Shown one piece after another: positions 23,226-34,028 of a DNA stretch of 64,000 bases. The first letter of the stretch is position 1. The number at the start of each line of letters is the position of its first letter. This DNA comes from Cryoendolithus antarcticus (lineage: Eukaryota > Ascomycota > Dothideomycetes > Cladosporiales > Cladosporiaceae). Position numbers and translations under genes: made by a program. Location: the NCBI GenBank assembly GCA_002077065.1, contig NAJO01000005.1, positions 186,001-250,000 of the forward strand, in the 5' to 3' direction. The notes under the pieces are model-generated. The model was not told the DNA's origin, did no database searches, and saw nothing but the letters and a program-made list of their open reading frames with translations.

Positions 23226-25488
23226 ATGACTTCGAGCAGCATGCAGATGCCCATACGTCCCAGGGACGCAACGGATAGCGATATAGCGCCTGGAAAGCCT
23301 CCAACCAACGACTTCCATCGATCTGAGACGTTCGAGCAGCAACAGCACGAACAACAGATTCACGCCACGCAAGACCTCGATGATGTAGGAACAAGTGCCG
23401 AAGCGCATGGTGCTACGCAAACTGCCAACAGCAGCACTGAGCCAGCTACCGAGAGCAAGGGGTTCCGATCACGCATGCGAGGCTTCTACCAGAACGTCGT
23501 CAAGCCGGCTTTCCCGGAGGCCATACAGGATGTCAAGATCATGGGCGGACTTACTGGCTTGGAGCATCGCGTCAAGAAAGATCTCAGTGATCCTAACATG
23601 TTTCCTGAGGTCTCTCACGTCGCTGAAGTCCGGCGAGGTAATAGCTTGTCACCCGGCGAGCAGACGTTCATCGAGAATCGTAAGGCCCATGTCCGCGATC
23701 ACTTCGCTGCTTATATCGGCGTTGACCCCACTGAAGTCAATCCTCTTGATATACCGACAATCACATTTGGTGGCAGCGGCGGTGGCTTCCGCGCCATGCT
23801 CGGCATGTTAGCCTACAGCGAAGCCATGAAGCGCAGCGGACTCTGGGATTGTCTGTCCTACGTTTCCGGCGTATCTGGCTCCTGCTGGTCGCTGGCAGCT
23901 TACTACACTTTCGGCAAAGCCAGCATGGTGAACGTGATCGAGCACTGCAAGAAGCGCTTTTCGCCGTTCCACCCGTTGTCGGGCGAAGCTATCCGCACAT
24001 TGCTGTCAGCACCAGGTGGTGCGCGCATGACGCTCGGTCCAGTGATACAGAAGAGTTTCAGTGGTCTCGAGACCGTGGCGATGGATCTCTACTCTGTCTT
24101 CACGACAGGCTGGATCTTCCTCGAGCACGATCCCATCGAGACGCCCGGCTCGTCAGCCCGCACAGAAGTCCCTGGCCTGCAGCATAATTGGCACAAATGG
24201 TCCTCAGCCATCACACACACTTCCACAGGCGCCGAGCCCCTCCCGATTCTCACAGCGATCCGCCACGAACGGCCGTGGAAAGACTGGTCTGACTCCGAAC
24301 ACCCCTTCGCCGAGCCCGACCACGCAACCGGCGATCATGCAAATGCCGAAGACGCGTGGTTCCAGTGGTATGAAATGACGCCTTACGAAGTCGGCTGCGA
24401 GGAGATCGAGGCGTGGGTGCCGACTTGGGGGTTCGGGCGACCTTTCTCAAAGGGAAAATCGACGATGCAGCTACCGGAGCAGAGTCTGGCGCTCTTGTTG
24501 GGTCTGGCGACGAGTGCGCCGGCAGGACCGTTGACGAGTTATATCGCTACGATTTCGCGGCAGCTTCCGACAGGTATGCTTTGAGACAAAGCGACTGTAA
24601 AGGATGGTCCGCGTACTGACGATAGTAGGCTTCCTGGGCAACTCAATCCATTCCATGGCCCACGCCGTGCAGCGGATCTGGGGCAAACAAGGCACAGAGG
24701 AGTTCCAGAACCACCATCCTCTCCACGCTTGCAACGAGCATAATTTCATGTGATCGACTTCCCCGTTGGATTCTCTTTCTATTACTGACACCCTTCAAGG
24801 TTCCATTACACGCCTGTCCAGCCCAAGGAGCTCCGTCCTCCCGGCCTCGAGAACTCCCCTCGCATCCATCTTATAGATTCCGGCATGGATAATAATTGTC
24901 CTACCTTCGTGCTCCTCCGCCCAGAGCGAGAGGTCGATGTGATTATCAACATGGACGCTTCCAGCGATGTACAGAAAGACAGCTTCCCCGAGCGGGTCGA
25001 TCAGATAGGTAGTCGAAGGGGACTGAAGTTCGTGAGAAGGGAGGATGTGCAGCCGGGCGAGGAGGCCAGAGAGGGCGGGAAGTTCAGGGGCATGTACGCG
25101 CAGATCTACGATGGCCCTTTGTGCGAGCGCCCGGCGACTGTGGTTCGTCGATCACGAGTGTCTCAACCATAACGCCCCTACTGATATCGCGCAGGTCGAC
25201 TCCTATGGCCGTACCGTCACGAACCCGCCAGCACCCCTTTGTACGCGGCCTTGCGCAATGGTGTACATGCCTCTACTGCCCAATGAGAGGGCGGTGCCTG
25301 GGTTTGATCCGAGCACGGCGAAATTCAGCGGGTCGTATAATCTCGTCTGGACGCCGGAGCAAGTCGATACGCTAGTGAAGGTCTGCTTGGCGAATTTCGA
25401 GGACGGCGAAGCGACTATTAAGCAGACTTTGCGAGAAGCGTGGCAACGGAAGAAAGCTGCAAGGGAGGCTGGGACGCCGTTGAGGTGA
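23226..25488 (+). CDS. Cytosolic phospholipase A2 / lysophospholipase (cPLA2 catalytic domain)
   Basis: Exons 23226-24573, 24626-24749, 24800-25142 and 25195-25488 (introns 50-52 nt) give 702 residues. The cPLA2 signatures are present: the oxyanion loop FGGSGGGFRAMLG (about 181-193), the nucleophile elbow SGVSGSCWSLA with Ser217, and in exon 3 RIHLIDSGMDNNCPT with the catalytic Asp. No signal peptide is visible, unlike secreted fungal phospholipases B, so a cytoplasmic enzyme that cleaves fatty acyl chains of phospholipids is likely. The N-terminal 80 residues are disordered and Gln-rich. Intron 2 uses a GTGATC donor that restores the conserved NFMFHYTPVQ. It converges on the HAD gene, 107 bp away. 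Confidence 0.92.
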
Positions 25489-25595
25489 TGCGATCCCAAA
25501 TGGGATGCTCTCAACTTTTGTACGGTTGAGCATGCGTTTATATTTATAGTCAGATGTATGATCTAGAGTCCGCTGCAATGCTGAGAAGGCGTGCT

Positions 25596-26444
25596 TCATG
25601 CGACTAGCCCATCAGCGATCCTGATACTCACCTTTCTCGTTTTCCCGTCCCATCTCTCCAACGTCACACTCTCCAGATCCCTCACAATCCAGTCCGCCCC
25701 CGCTTCCCTCAACTGCTCAGTCGTATGCGAAGTAGCCACGGCTAACACCCGATACCCAGCCGCCTTCCCCGCTCTCACCCCTGCCGGCGCATCCTCGAGC
25801 ACCATCACCTCGCCTCCATCCACCTCCTCCAACCCAAGTCGCTTCGCACCAAGTCTATAGCACGCTGGATCCGGCTTGCCTTTCGCGACATCCTCAGCAG
25901 AGACAAGATGCTTGGGATGCGAAAGTTTCATCACGTCCAGCCAGCCTGTTACAAGAGGTTTCGTGCCGGATGTCACGATCGCCCAGGGCGCAGCGTGGCT
26001 TTCCAGCGAGGCGAGAAGCGCGCGGGAGCCGGGGACTTCAGTGGCGAGGTCGGCGTGCTCTTTGGGGACGCGGCCTTCGGCTGCGCAGACATCTGGGGAT
26101 CGTCAGACTCGCCGCTGGATAGGACCTTGGAGGAGATTTTGGCGATGTGCACTTACATTCCCAGTTCGCTTTCTCGGGGCAGAGGATGGAGAGAACGTCT
26201 ATCGAGCGGCGGCCGTGGGAGGTTTCGAGTATGACTATTCGTATATTAGAAACGTATCCCGTTTCGTACGAATGGATACTGACTTACCATCTCCATCGAC
26301 CCCAATGTCTCGTCCGACGCCTTGCCAGTACTTGATGATAGCAGGTGTTGATTCGATTATCGTGCCATCCATGTCAAAGAGAAGTGCCGCGAAGTCGTGC
26401 ACCTCTGCAGGCGCCGAGAAATTGTTGTCTTCATGGTGAGGCAT
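25596..26444 (-). CDS. HAD-superfamily sugar/glycerol-phosphate phosphatase (Gpp/Dog-like)
   Basis: Reverse exons 26288-26444, 26157-26234 and 25596-26080 (introns 53 and 76 nt) give 239 residues, near the 250 of yeast Gpp1. Motif I is ALLFDMDGTIIESTPAI with the nucleophile Asp; the cap shows TSHGRRSIDVL; motif II is WAIVTSGTKP; GKPDPACYRLGAKRLG carries the motif III Lys; motif IV is VMVLEDAPAGVRAGKAAG. Such enzymes dephosphorylate glycerol-3-phosphate (osmolyte synthesis) or 2-deoxyglucose-6-phosphate. The exact substrate cannot be told from sequence. The last residues are uncertain: a GTGAGT at about 25630 could start another intron and give a slightly different C-terminus. Confidence 0.86.
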
Positions 26445-26884
26445 GTTCGGGACGTGGTAACGAGTCACTTCGATGATATCTTGATGTTGGGAAAGAAAAG
26501 TGGACAACTGAGTTGATCGCAAAAGACTTACGGCTTCGGACCCAGCATATACATTCACCACGTGGCGAACTTGGTACTCGCCGCTGGGTCAGATATTCGA
26601 CGGCGCGACAGCGTTGCTCCTCAGCCGCTGTGGGCTTTTGTACTGGTAGCAAGCGGTAGGCCCAATCGGGCGATGCCGCATCAGCCGAATGCTCGAGGAA
26701 TCAAGCGATAAACAGTACATAAGATTGCTGGAGCAAGCTGAATTGGTACCTTGACAGCGAATGGATGTCATCGTGCTACAGGATACACGAGAGTGCTGCT
26801 CGGGTGTACGAAGTTTCAGCAGCAATATGAACTGTTGGCTACATCGCCAGTGCGTGGTTGACGAAACACAAGGCCATCGTCCCC
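26445..26884. other. Intergenic between HAD phosphatase and sugar transporter
   Basis: About 440 bp: promoter of the HAD gene and 3' region of the transporter, both on the reverse strand. No gene is seen. Confidence 0.5.
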
Positions 26885-28880
26885 TCAAACCTTCTCCTCT
26901 GTCTTCCTTAATCCGCCCTTCTCCGAGTCTGGCGTAACATCGCCACCAAGAACAGCATCGTATTCTCCGGGGTTTACCTTATGCCCTTCAGGCAGGAAGA
27001 TGTTGTCGATCTCCTCCAAGCTTAGACCGCTGGTCTCGGGGTAGAAATACCACACGCCGGGAACGAAGAGCGCGAGCAAGATCATGAAGATCAGGTAGGT
27101 CTTCCAGCCGATGCGGTTGATTAGGATTGGAGTGATGAGGACGATGCAAGCATTCTGGACGTGTGGTCAGTGAATTATTGTATTGCTGTCAGGCTTGACG
27201 AGTTTGCCATACCCAAATCCAGTGAGAGGAGACGGAGACAGCTGTGCCCTTGGCCCTGGCTTCGAGTGGAAGGATCTCGGGGCCCCAAACCCATGGCACG
27301 ACGTTGATCGTAGCTCCGAAAACGACTGAAAAGTTGTTAGCAGTCGTCAGGACGTCGCTGATAGAGCAACTGACGTAAGTAGATGAAAAAGAATGCGATC
27401 GAAGCTGAAGAGCAGGCTGGCTTGTTGACGCTCAGTAGGACGCTGATGAACAGCATGCAGATGCTCAAAATCGTGCAACCAATCATCATGGTGCGCTTGC
27501 GTCCCATGCGATCGAGGTACAGCGCTGGTAGCGTATTGCCGATGGGAAACATGAGCTGTGAAAGACGTCAGCATGGGAACTTGATCCAGAAATATCACTC
27601 AATTCTTACCTCTACGAAGCCAGCAATGAGCTGAGCACGTCCGGGAGACATTCCAACGTTGACAACAAGCACAGTGGGCATGTAGTAGATCTGTACAGTG
27701 TCAACAGCGTGTCTGCATGGTAGTCGAGAGTGGACAAGTTTGACTCACGACCAAGTTGATCCCAGACCATTGGTTCATGAACAGCCCGAACCACGCCAGA
27801 ATGGTGCGCTTCCGGGTCTGCAGGATATCGTTTTTGAAGAGCGCAGACACGGTTCCAGCGCCCGAGCCCCGCTCGATAGCAATTGCCGCCTCGATGGCGC
27901 GGATCTCGCTTAGGACCCATGGGTCATCGTCGGGAAGATCGAAGACGGCACACAGCACTTCTCGGGCTTCGTCAATTCGTCCTCGCTTCGCTAGCCACCT
28001 GGGAGACTCGGGAAGACCCCACTGTATGCTGAGTTAGTGTCCACGATTGCATACGTGCTTGAGTGTAGGCTAAGCCTCTGTCAAAACTTACAACGATGAT
28101 CGTCACCACCACAGCAAAGATAAGTTGGATACCGATCGGCGCTCGAAATGCGACGTCGCTATCGACGTAGCTGAAGCCATAGTCGATCCTAAAGACGTTG
28201 CTAAGTTCTTTGTTCGTCAAAGACGTGAGTAAGTCACATACCAGTAGGCGAGCACTGCATGTGGTCAGTCTTGTTCAACAGTTCATCTTTTTAATCTGCG
28301 AGGCACTCACCAATACCAATTCCGATGAACCAGATCTCCCACGAGACAACCTGCCCTCTATTCTCTTTCTTCGACAGCTCAGACTGGTACATCGGCACCG
28401 TGCTGCTGTCAATGCCAGTTCCGAGTCCAGTGATTATCCGACCGATGATGAGATGCGATAGCGTGTAAGCCGATGTCTGCAAGCTAGCTCCGATGAAGAT
28501 GAAACCCATGGCGATCCAGATCATCTTCCTCCGGCCGAAGTAGTCGCCTATGAAGATATTGAGGATGCAGCCAAAGAAAGCTCCGAAGCAGTAAGAGGCC
28601 ACCGTGATTCCTATGCCTGTCAGCTGTTGCATTGTAGACTTGGTGCGTCAGGCATACCTGTGATGGTGTCCGACGGGTGGTCGAATTGTTCCAGCCAGTG
28701 CTTATTCTGTAATATACCTCCGAAAACGCCCTGATCATACCTGCACCGAAAGAGTAAGTGTCTACACAAGGCCTATCATACAGGCTTGGTGTTTCCGTAC
28801 CCGAAGAACAAGAATGCTGCTAGACAACATGTATAGATGGCCGCCCGCAGAGGACGGCCGCGGCCGTACATGGTACGCAT
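26885..28880 (-). CDS. MFS sugar transporter (hexose transporter family)
   Basis: Ten reverse exons: 28801-28880, 28658-28740, 28311-28616, 28242-28254, 28092-28200, 27749-28021, 27610-27690, 27375-27555, 27213-27325 and 26885-27154. Joined, they give 502 residues in one frame. Family motifs are FFGYDQGVFGGILQ at TM1, YFGRRKMIW, IGRIITGLGTG, the central PESPRWLAKRGR, NQWSGIN, YLDRMGRKRTMM, PWVWGPEILPLEARAKGTA and the C-terminal YPETSGLSLEEID (the PETxGxxLEE signature). Two introns are only 41 nt and one exon only 13 nt (encoding part of IGVLAYW). The product is a 12-TM plasma-membrane sugar permease; the substrate is unknown. A second ATG at 28871 is an alternative start. Confidence 0.93.
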
Positions 28881-30054
28881 ACTGAGTACAATGCGGTACA
28901 GTGACGGAAGAAGGACGGACTTCGAAACGATGGTTGTTGCCGCTTCGAAAGAATACACAAGGGATAGCAAGAGGAAAGAAGATCTACACCATGCCTTAAG
29001 TACTACAGCTATGACGGCTCATCACTCGATCAACTCGTGCAAGTACTTCGTACACAGGCGATGACCTCCGGCAGACCAGATTGAGTCACCCGAGTGCTCT
29101 GCGGCGGTCACGGTGGCCATAAGGTTTGGATCACGAGCAACGAACGCCATGTGGAAGAAGCCGTCCCCGCAGTTTTCCCCATGGGACAGGGTATGAAGAC
29201 CCATGGCGGGCGGCATTGGCGTTTCGGACTCAGTGCTCCCCGGCAAGGCAGGTCGTCAGTAGGCGTGCATGTAACCGTCGTGAGTTATAGCCGGTGGTAT
29301 TCCCAGAGCTCCAGGACTTGGCAGCGAATCTTTCCGACGTCAGTAGAAGGCACTGTAGTAACGTCTGACCCATTCAGTGGACAGTCGAAGCACGGCACGA
29401 GCAAGAGGTTGGCAATTCAAGGCTTCGCAGGTCCCGGCAACGCTTCGGTCGACATAGGAGAGTTCAAGAGGTGCAGTAGTGATGTTGCAATTCAGCGCCT
29501 CCAACTTCCACTGTTTGGTGGACCGGCTTGGCAGAGGCGTCTGGAATTACCGTATCGAGAAAGCCGGAAGCTGAGTCCGTTGCTCGAGTGGCAGTTGTTA
29601 GGTGAGATAACTTTTGATACCAAATTTTTGAAGGCTTGCATGTACGAGGAGCAAGTAGAATGCTGGGACAGAGTCGGTGAGCTAGCATACCAGCCACGTG
29701 CGCCATGCCGGTAAGTTCGACCTCAATTTGGCTTGCACATGCGTTTGAAGGTTTTCTTTGTGCTTCGTTTTGTACGAAGTATGTGCTCACGTCTGTACCG
29801 CTGCGGTCAACAAGGCGACCATTGGCTGGGTATTTCAACGGTCTCCAAACAAGGCACGAAGCCTCATACTGGCGCTGTGCGGCTTACCAGTATCGATTTT
29901 CCGGGTAGCAACTACTGCACGTGTCGCTGCCCTTTAGCGCTGTCTGAGCGTCGCCTCGACGCCATCATATTCACATTCGCTGTACAGCAACGGCTTGGTG
30001 ACGTGGCCAGCCGTTCAGCCGGCGACATGCATGCCACGCGAGCACCGTGTGCGC
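28881..30054. other. Gene-free or degenerate stretch with coding-like reverse segments
   Basis: About 1.2 kb between the transporter start and MET14. A forward frame of 206 codons (29094-29714) has no recognisable motif. On the reverse strand two short segments read like coding sequence: 29022-29216 (64 codons from an ATG, containing ENCGDGFFHMAFVARDPN) and about 29295-29420 (containing GSDVTTVPSTDVGKIRCQV). They may be pieces of an uncharacterised or decayed gene. I cannot join them with confidence. Confidence 0.3.
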
Positions 30055-30731
30055 TCACGAACCCAGCTTCAGCAGCCCTTCCTTCTCCAGATAGTCTGTG
30101 ATTTGCCTGACAGCATCTTCCACAGACGTCTTCGCGCTATCGATATGAATCTCTGGCTTCTCGGGCGCCTCGTAGGGCGCACTGATCCCGGTGAACTCCT
30201 TGATCTCTCCGGCCCTCGCTTTCTTGTACAGCCCTTTTGGATCCCGCTTCTCCGCCTCTTCAACAGAGATGTCGACGTAGACCTCAATGAATGGCAGCGG
30301 TGCCTCGGCTGTCTTCCCACTATCTGCGTGCAGGTCTCGCGCCAGCTGTCGGTCCGCCTTGTACGGGGAGATGAAAGATGTAAGAGCGATCGTCGTGCTG
30401 TCCGCAAAGAGTTTTGCGACCTCTGCAATCCGACGGATGTTCTCTTCGCGATCCTTTGGGGAGAAGCCGAGATCCTTATTCAGGCCAAAGCGCACATTGT
30501 CGCCATCGAGGCGGTACGTCTGGAGGCCAAGATGAAGTAGATGTTGCTCGAGGGCGATCGCAATTGTGGATTTCCCGGACGCGGAGAGACCTGTGAACCA
30601 CACGGTTGCGCCGCGCTGCTTCCGGAGGGTGCTGCGCTCCTCACGAGTGAGGCCGGAATGCCAGGTGATGTTACTGGGACGAGTGAGGAAGTGATCGACC
30701 TGATCGCTGTATGGTAGACTTACGTGGCCAT
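30055..30731 (-). CDS. MET14: Adenylylsulfate (APS) kinase
   Basis: Two reverse exons, 30724-30731 (eight bases, ATGGCCAC) and 30055-30673, separated by a 50-nt intron; 208 residues (yeast Met14 202). The joined N-terminus [17 protein letters not shown] matches the family. The P-loop is GLSASGKST (31-39), followed by [19 protein letters not shown], the mobile lid region [15 protein letters not shown], and [19 protein letters not shown] kinase phosphorylates adenosine-5'-phosphosulfate to PAPS, the second step of sulfate assimilation. Without the 8-nt exon the longest frame would begin inside the P-loop domain, so the splice is needed. Confidence 0.95.
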
Positions 30732-33044
30732 GATGAGGTGAGTAGCGATTGGTGATAGCTCGTGTTCAAAAAGTACTCCAGGTGGTCATGAGTTCGTCAC
30801 AGCGATCATGTTTACCTATGCCGAATAATCGTCAAAAAGTTCAATGCCGGATGACGTGATCGCGGGACCTGACATTGGCGCCGCACGTACCTTCCGCTTC
30901 ACTTTCGACCTCACCTCTCAATTGAAGGAAGTCGATGTATTGGCATCCGGATGACGCACGAGTTGCGGCCGCACTGAAAGTGACAATTGATGGCATTTGG
31001 CGAGGGTTGACACAATAATACGTGACGGCAGGCTTTCGATCATGTGCGGAAGGCCCGCTCGGGGTAAGAGTGGAAGGAGCGAGCTGACCTATTGACTGGA
31101 CGAGTTTTCGACCGACGAGCAGCAATTCCGCGAGCTTCAGCTCAAGATCATCGCTATATAGCGCGTTCGTTTGCGCCGGCGAGAGCGGTATTGGCTATGT
31201 CCCTTACGCGGTGATCAGCAGCGCAGTTCAGAGGCTCTGTAGGGTACTAGTCACTGTCGGATGTGTTTCCAAATCATGGCAAAGCGCTGCAACAATGGTA
31301 CGTGCGCGAGCTTGTATTCATGGCGAAGCGTCCGAGCTGGCGGGTTGCTACGCTGCAAATACGGCATCGTGGCGAAGCGAAGTCCTCGCGCCTATCACTG
31401 GACCGCGGATCGCGGTCTGTCGCGCTGTTGCGGTACGAGCGCTCACTCTTCTTGCGTGGACTATCAGCAAGTGGTTCGCAAGCGTGATACTTCCACTACA
31501 AGAGAGTCAGGCGATCCGAGCAAGGGCGACCTCTCTTCGGCAACACCGTCGCAAATGCAACAGTGCCGCGATGTGTTGCGCAATGCGCGAACGTTCCGCA
31601 TCAGAGCGGACTGGCAGGGGTACGGGAGTGGATCTTCGTGATCTGTCTGGCTGTGAGGTGGCATATTAGCCCGCTGGTGCCCTAGGTATGCCCTACGGGA
31701 CTCCCTTCGCCAAGATCAACCGGGGCTCGTTCCCGCATGGATGGATCTGGACAGGAGGATTAGCATTGGGTTTGAGCTGCGGCTGGTGCAGTTGTCATTT
31801 CAAACTTGATTGCGTCCTGTCAGGATGACAGGGGCGGCCTTGAGTATGCCCTTATGCCACATCCTTTACGATAGCGATTGACTAGAGCGCTTAGATATAT
31901 ACGTGCGTCACAAGTAACCCACGCCGCAGCTAACTTGCTAACCCGAATGGACGGACGACATGTCGTGTAGATGTGCTTCTGTACCTCTCTCTCCTTGCAG
32001 GACAGAGCAGGGGTGTGGTGGCGTCCGAAATATGTCAGTCAAGGTCCGCCTTTGCGTTGCTCCAGGATGCGCCCATCCACCTCGCCGCCCTCATACGATA
32101 TGAGACACTAAGAAGACCATACTTCGTAGTCCCAGGCAAATGTGTGCGCGCGCATGGAGAATGTAAGTATCGGTGTGCTCTTCCGTCACTTCAGGACCAG
32201 CCCAACTTTACACTCCCCTGCCCCCGTTCATGGTCCTATACGAGACACTTCCACAACGGCATTCTGCAGTACAGAGCATATGCGTCGTTGCGCACACGGA
32301 GCATGTGAGCATTCACGTGCTGTTTGTTGCTTTGGGATACACTTAACGTCAACCCCTCCCTCGCTGCACCTCCGCTGCAACGACCCACCTCCACCACAAT
32401 CACTCTCACTACAACAACTTCTACTACAATTCCTCCAAGTGCAAGACGTTCTCCGACCTGTTCCTCATACTTCTTCCGTACTGCCCTTCCCATTCCGTAT
32501 ATCTACCGAGTACAACCACCCATCGGTCCTGCCGCCGAAGTCCACTCCTGCTCACGCCAACTTGGAAGGAGCGACGCACCTCACCCTGCGTGGGTACCAC
32601 GTGAGCCCCGCACCCACGAGCGGTGTGAACGTCAAGTGAGCCACAACTCCCACGACTTCACCAACACCCACACAATCCCTAGACATTGAACACGACATCC
32701 ACCACACTCTTTGCATGGGGACTTCAAGTCGTCATGCTGATACTCTCTACTGATCGACTTGCATCGACATATCGTTCGAAGGCGCCTTGCGCTGAGCGCT
32801 GATCACGTCGACACTCTCGTCGTCGCGCTCATCCGCGCCATCACTTCGACCTCACTGCACCTCACCACCAACAACATACGTTCGACCTCCCTTCCTTTTA
32901 CCATTCCTGCATTGCACCACGACCTCACTGCACCTCGCTACCAACAACACACCTTCGACTTCCCTTTCATCACTATCCCTACATTGCACCACAACCACAT
33001 TCTCACGGCCTTGCGCTCTGCACTGGATGGAGCAAGTACCAAGT
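30732..33044. other. Gene-poor stretch upstream of the 33-kb orphan gene
   Basis: About 2.3 kb with only short overlapping frames and no recognisable product. From about 32340 the strand becomes rich in C, A and T with few G (repeated cac, aac and tcc), typical of a long leader or promoter, and it includes the 73-nt duplication listed separately. Confidence 0.4.
32848..32992 (+). repeat. Tandem duplication of about 73 bp in leader of the orphan gene
   Basis: Unit 1 (32848-32920) starts gacctcactgcacctc and ends attgcaccac; unit 2 (32921-32992) repeats the same order with scattered substitutions and a one-base length difference. Both carry the pieces accaacaaca, ttcgac(c/t)tccctt and gcattgcaccac or acattgcaccac. 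The duplication lies just upstream of the predicted start at 33045. Confidence 0.8.
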
Positions 33045-34028
33045 ATGAAGCACCTCAAAGGTCTCCTATCGTGCTTCGAGCGCAAAGGTATGTGATCTTG
33101 CTTTCAGCGATCGACAGCAGACTGACTGTGCTTAGGTCCTGACGCCAATGACTTGGACAGTCCCGTGCTGCGCGACTTCAAGAAGGCACTCGACAAGCGT
33201 CACGAAGCGGAGGACGCCGAGAAGGCTCGCAAGGCGGAAGAAGAAGCCGTGCGAGACTTCGCGTGGCGCGACAACTCCTTGTCTGTGGGCCAAATATCGG
33301 CTCGCGAGCGTGCCGAATGGGAGGCAGCCGCAATCCTGGCAACTGCCGCCAATCTCGCAGCATTTGGCGAAATGGCAATGCCCGACCCCGCTGTGGTCGA
33401 GGAGCTGGAAAGAGCTGCCGCCGCCAACCTAGCAGCTGCAGCCAATCTTGCAGCATCTGGCGAGGTGACGGAAATCGACTCCACGGTAGACCAGGTCGAG
33501 ATCAAGGTCGAGGTGACCCCAGAGAACGCAGCTGAAGTCCTAGCGGCCCAATTCAAGGATGTGGACGAGGAGGCACTCGCGAAGGAAAACGCTGCGATCA
33601 TCGCCAGCTTCAACACTAACCACGGAATCGCTGAAGAGCGAGTGGAGGAGTATCGAGCGGAGATCGCAGCCGCCGAGCTGCATTACCACCCCGATGGGAG
33701 CCGTCGGTTGGATCCCCTCAGGCCGTTTGCGAGCAGAGTTGGCCCAACGTTGCCGAACCGCATGCACTCGATGTACCAGCAGAATCCCAATGCGCCCCAG
33801 CAGCAGGCCATCGGCGAGGCGTACGACCAGACGCTAGATAACATCCAAAGGAACGAAGTGTGGAACTATGCCGAGCCCGTTGTGATGCAGACGCCCACTG
33901 AGTACAACATCTGGTCATCGGTTCCGCCTGCGCCACCACCTAAGCGAGTGAGATCTCGCAGGAATCGCTCACTAGTCCATTTCAGGGAAATCGAGCGCCG
34001 AGAGGACGTTCTCGAGCGCCGAGACTAG
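33045..34028 (+). CDS. Unrecognised Ala/Glu-rich helical protein (orphan)
   Basis: Exon 33045-33087 and exon 33136-34028 (intron 48 nt, GTATGT to TTAG) join into 311 residues; the first exon adds MKHLKGLLSCFERKG. I do not recognise the protein. It is highly charged, with Ala/Glu/Lys helices predicted by eye (RHEAEDAEKARKAEEEAVRD; LERAAAANLAAAANLAASGE), a Pro/Gln-rich middle (QQNPNAPQQQ) and a basic C-terminus with repeated ERR motifs. No signal peptide or membrane segment is visible. The frame ends at TAG 34026-34028 but stays open for another 50 codons to TGA 34179-34181, with the same ERRD repeat on both sides of the TAG. It lies in a gene-poor stretch with local repeats. A lineage-specific gene is the simplest view. 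Confidence 0.6.

Noticed and set aside
29094..29714. Forward frame of 206 codons
   Set aside because: No motif, no splice support, amino-acid mix like random sequence, and it conflicts with the more coding-like reverse segments.
31672..31900. snoRNA or other small RNA gene
   Set aside because: A few C/D-box-like strings occur, but no paired terminal stem or consistent spacing could be shown.
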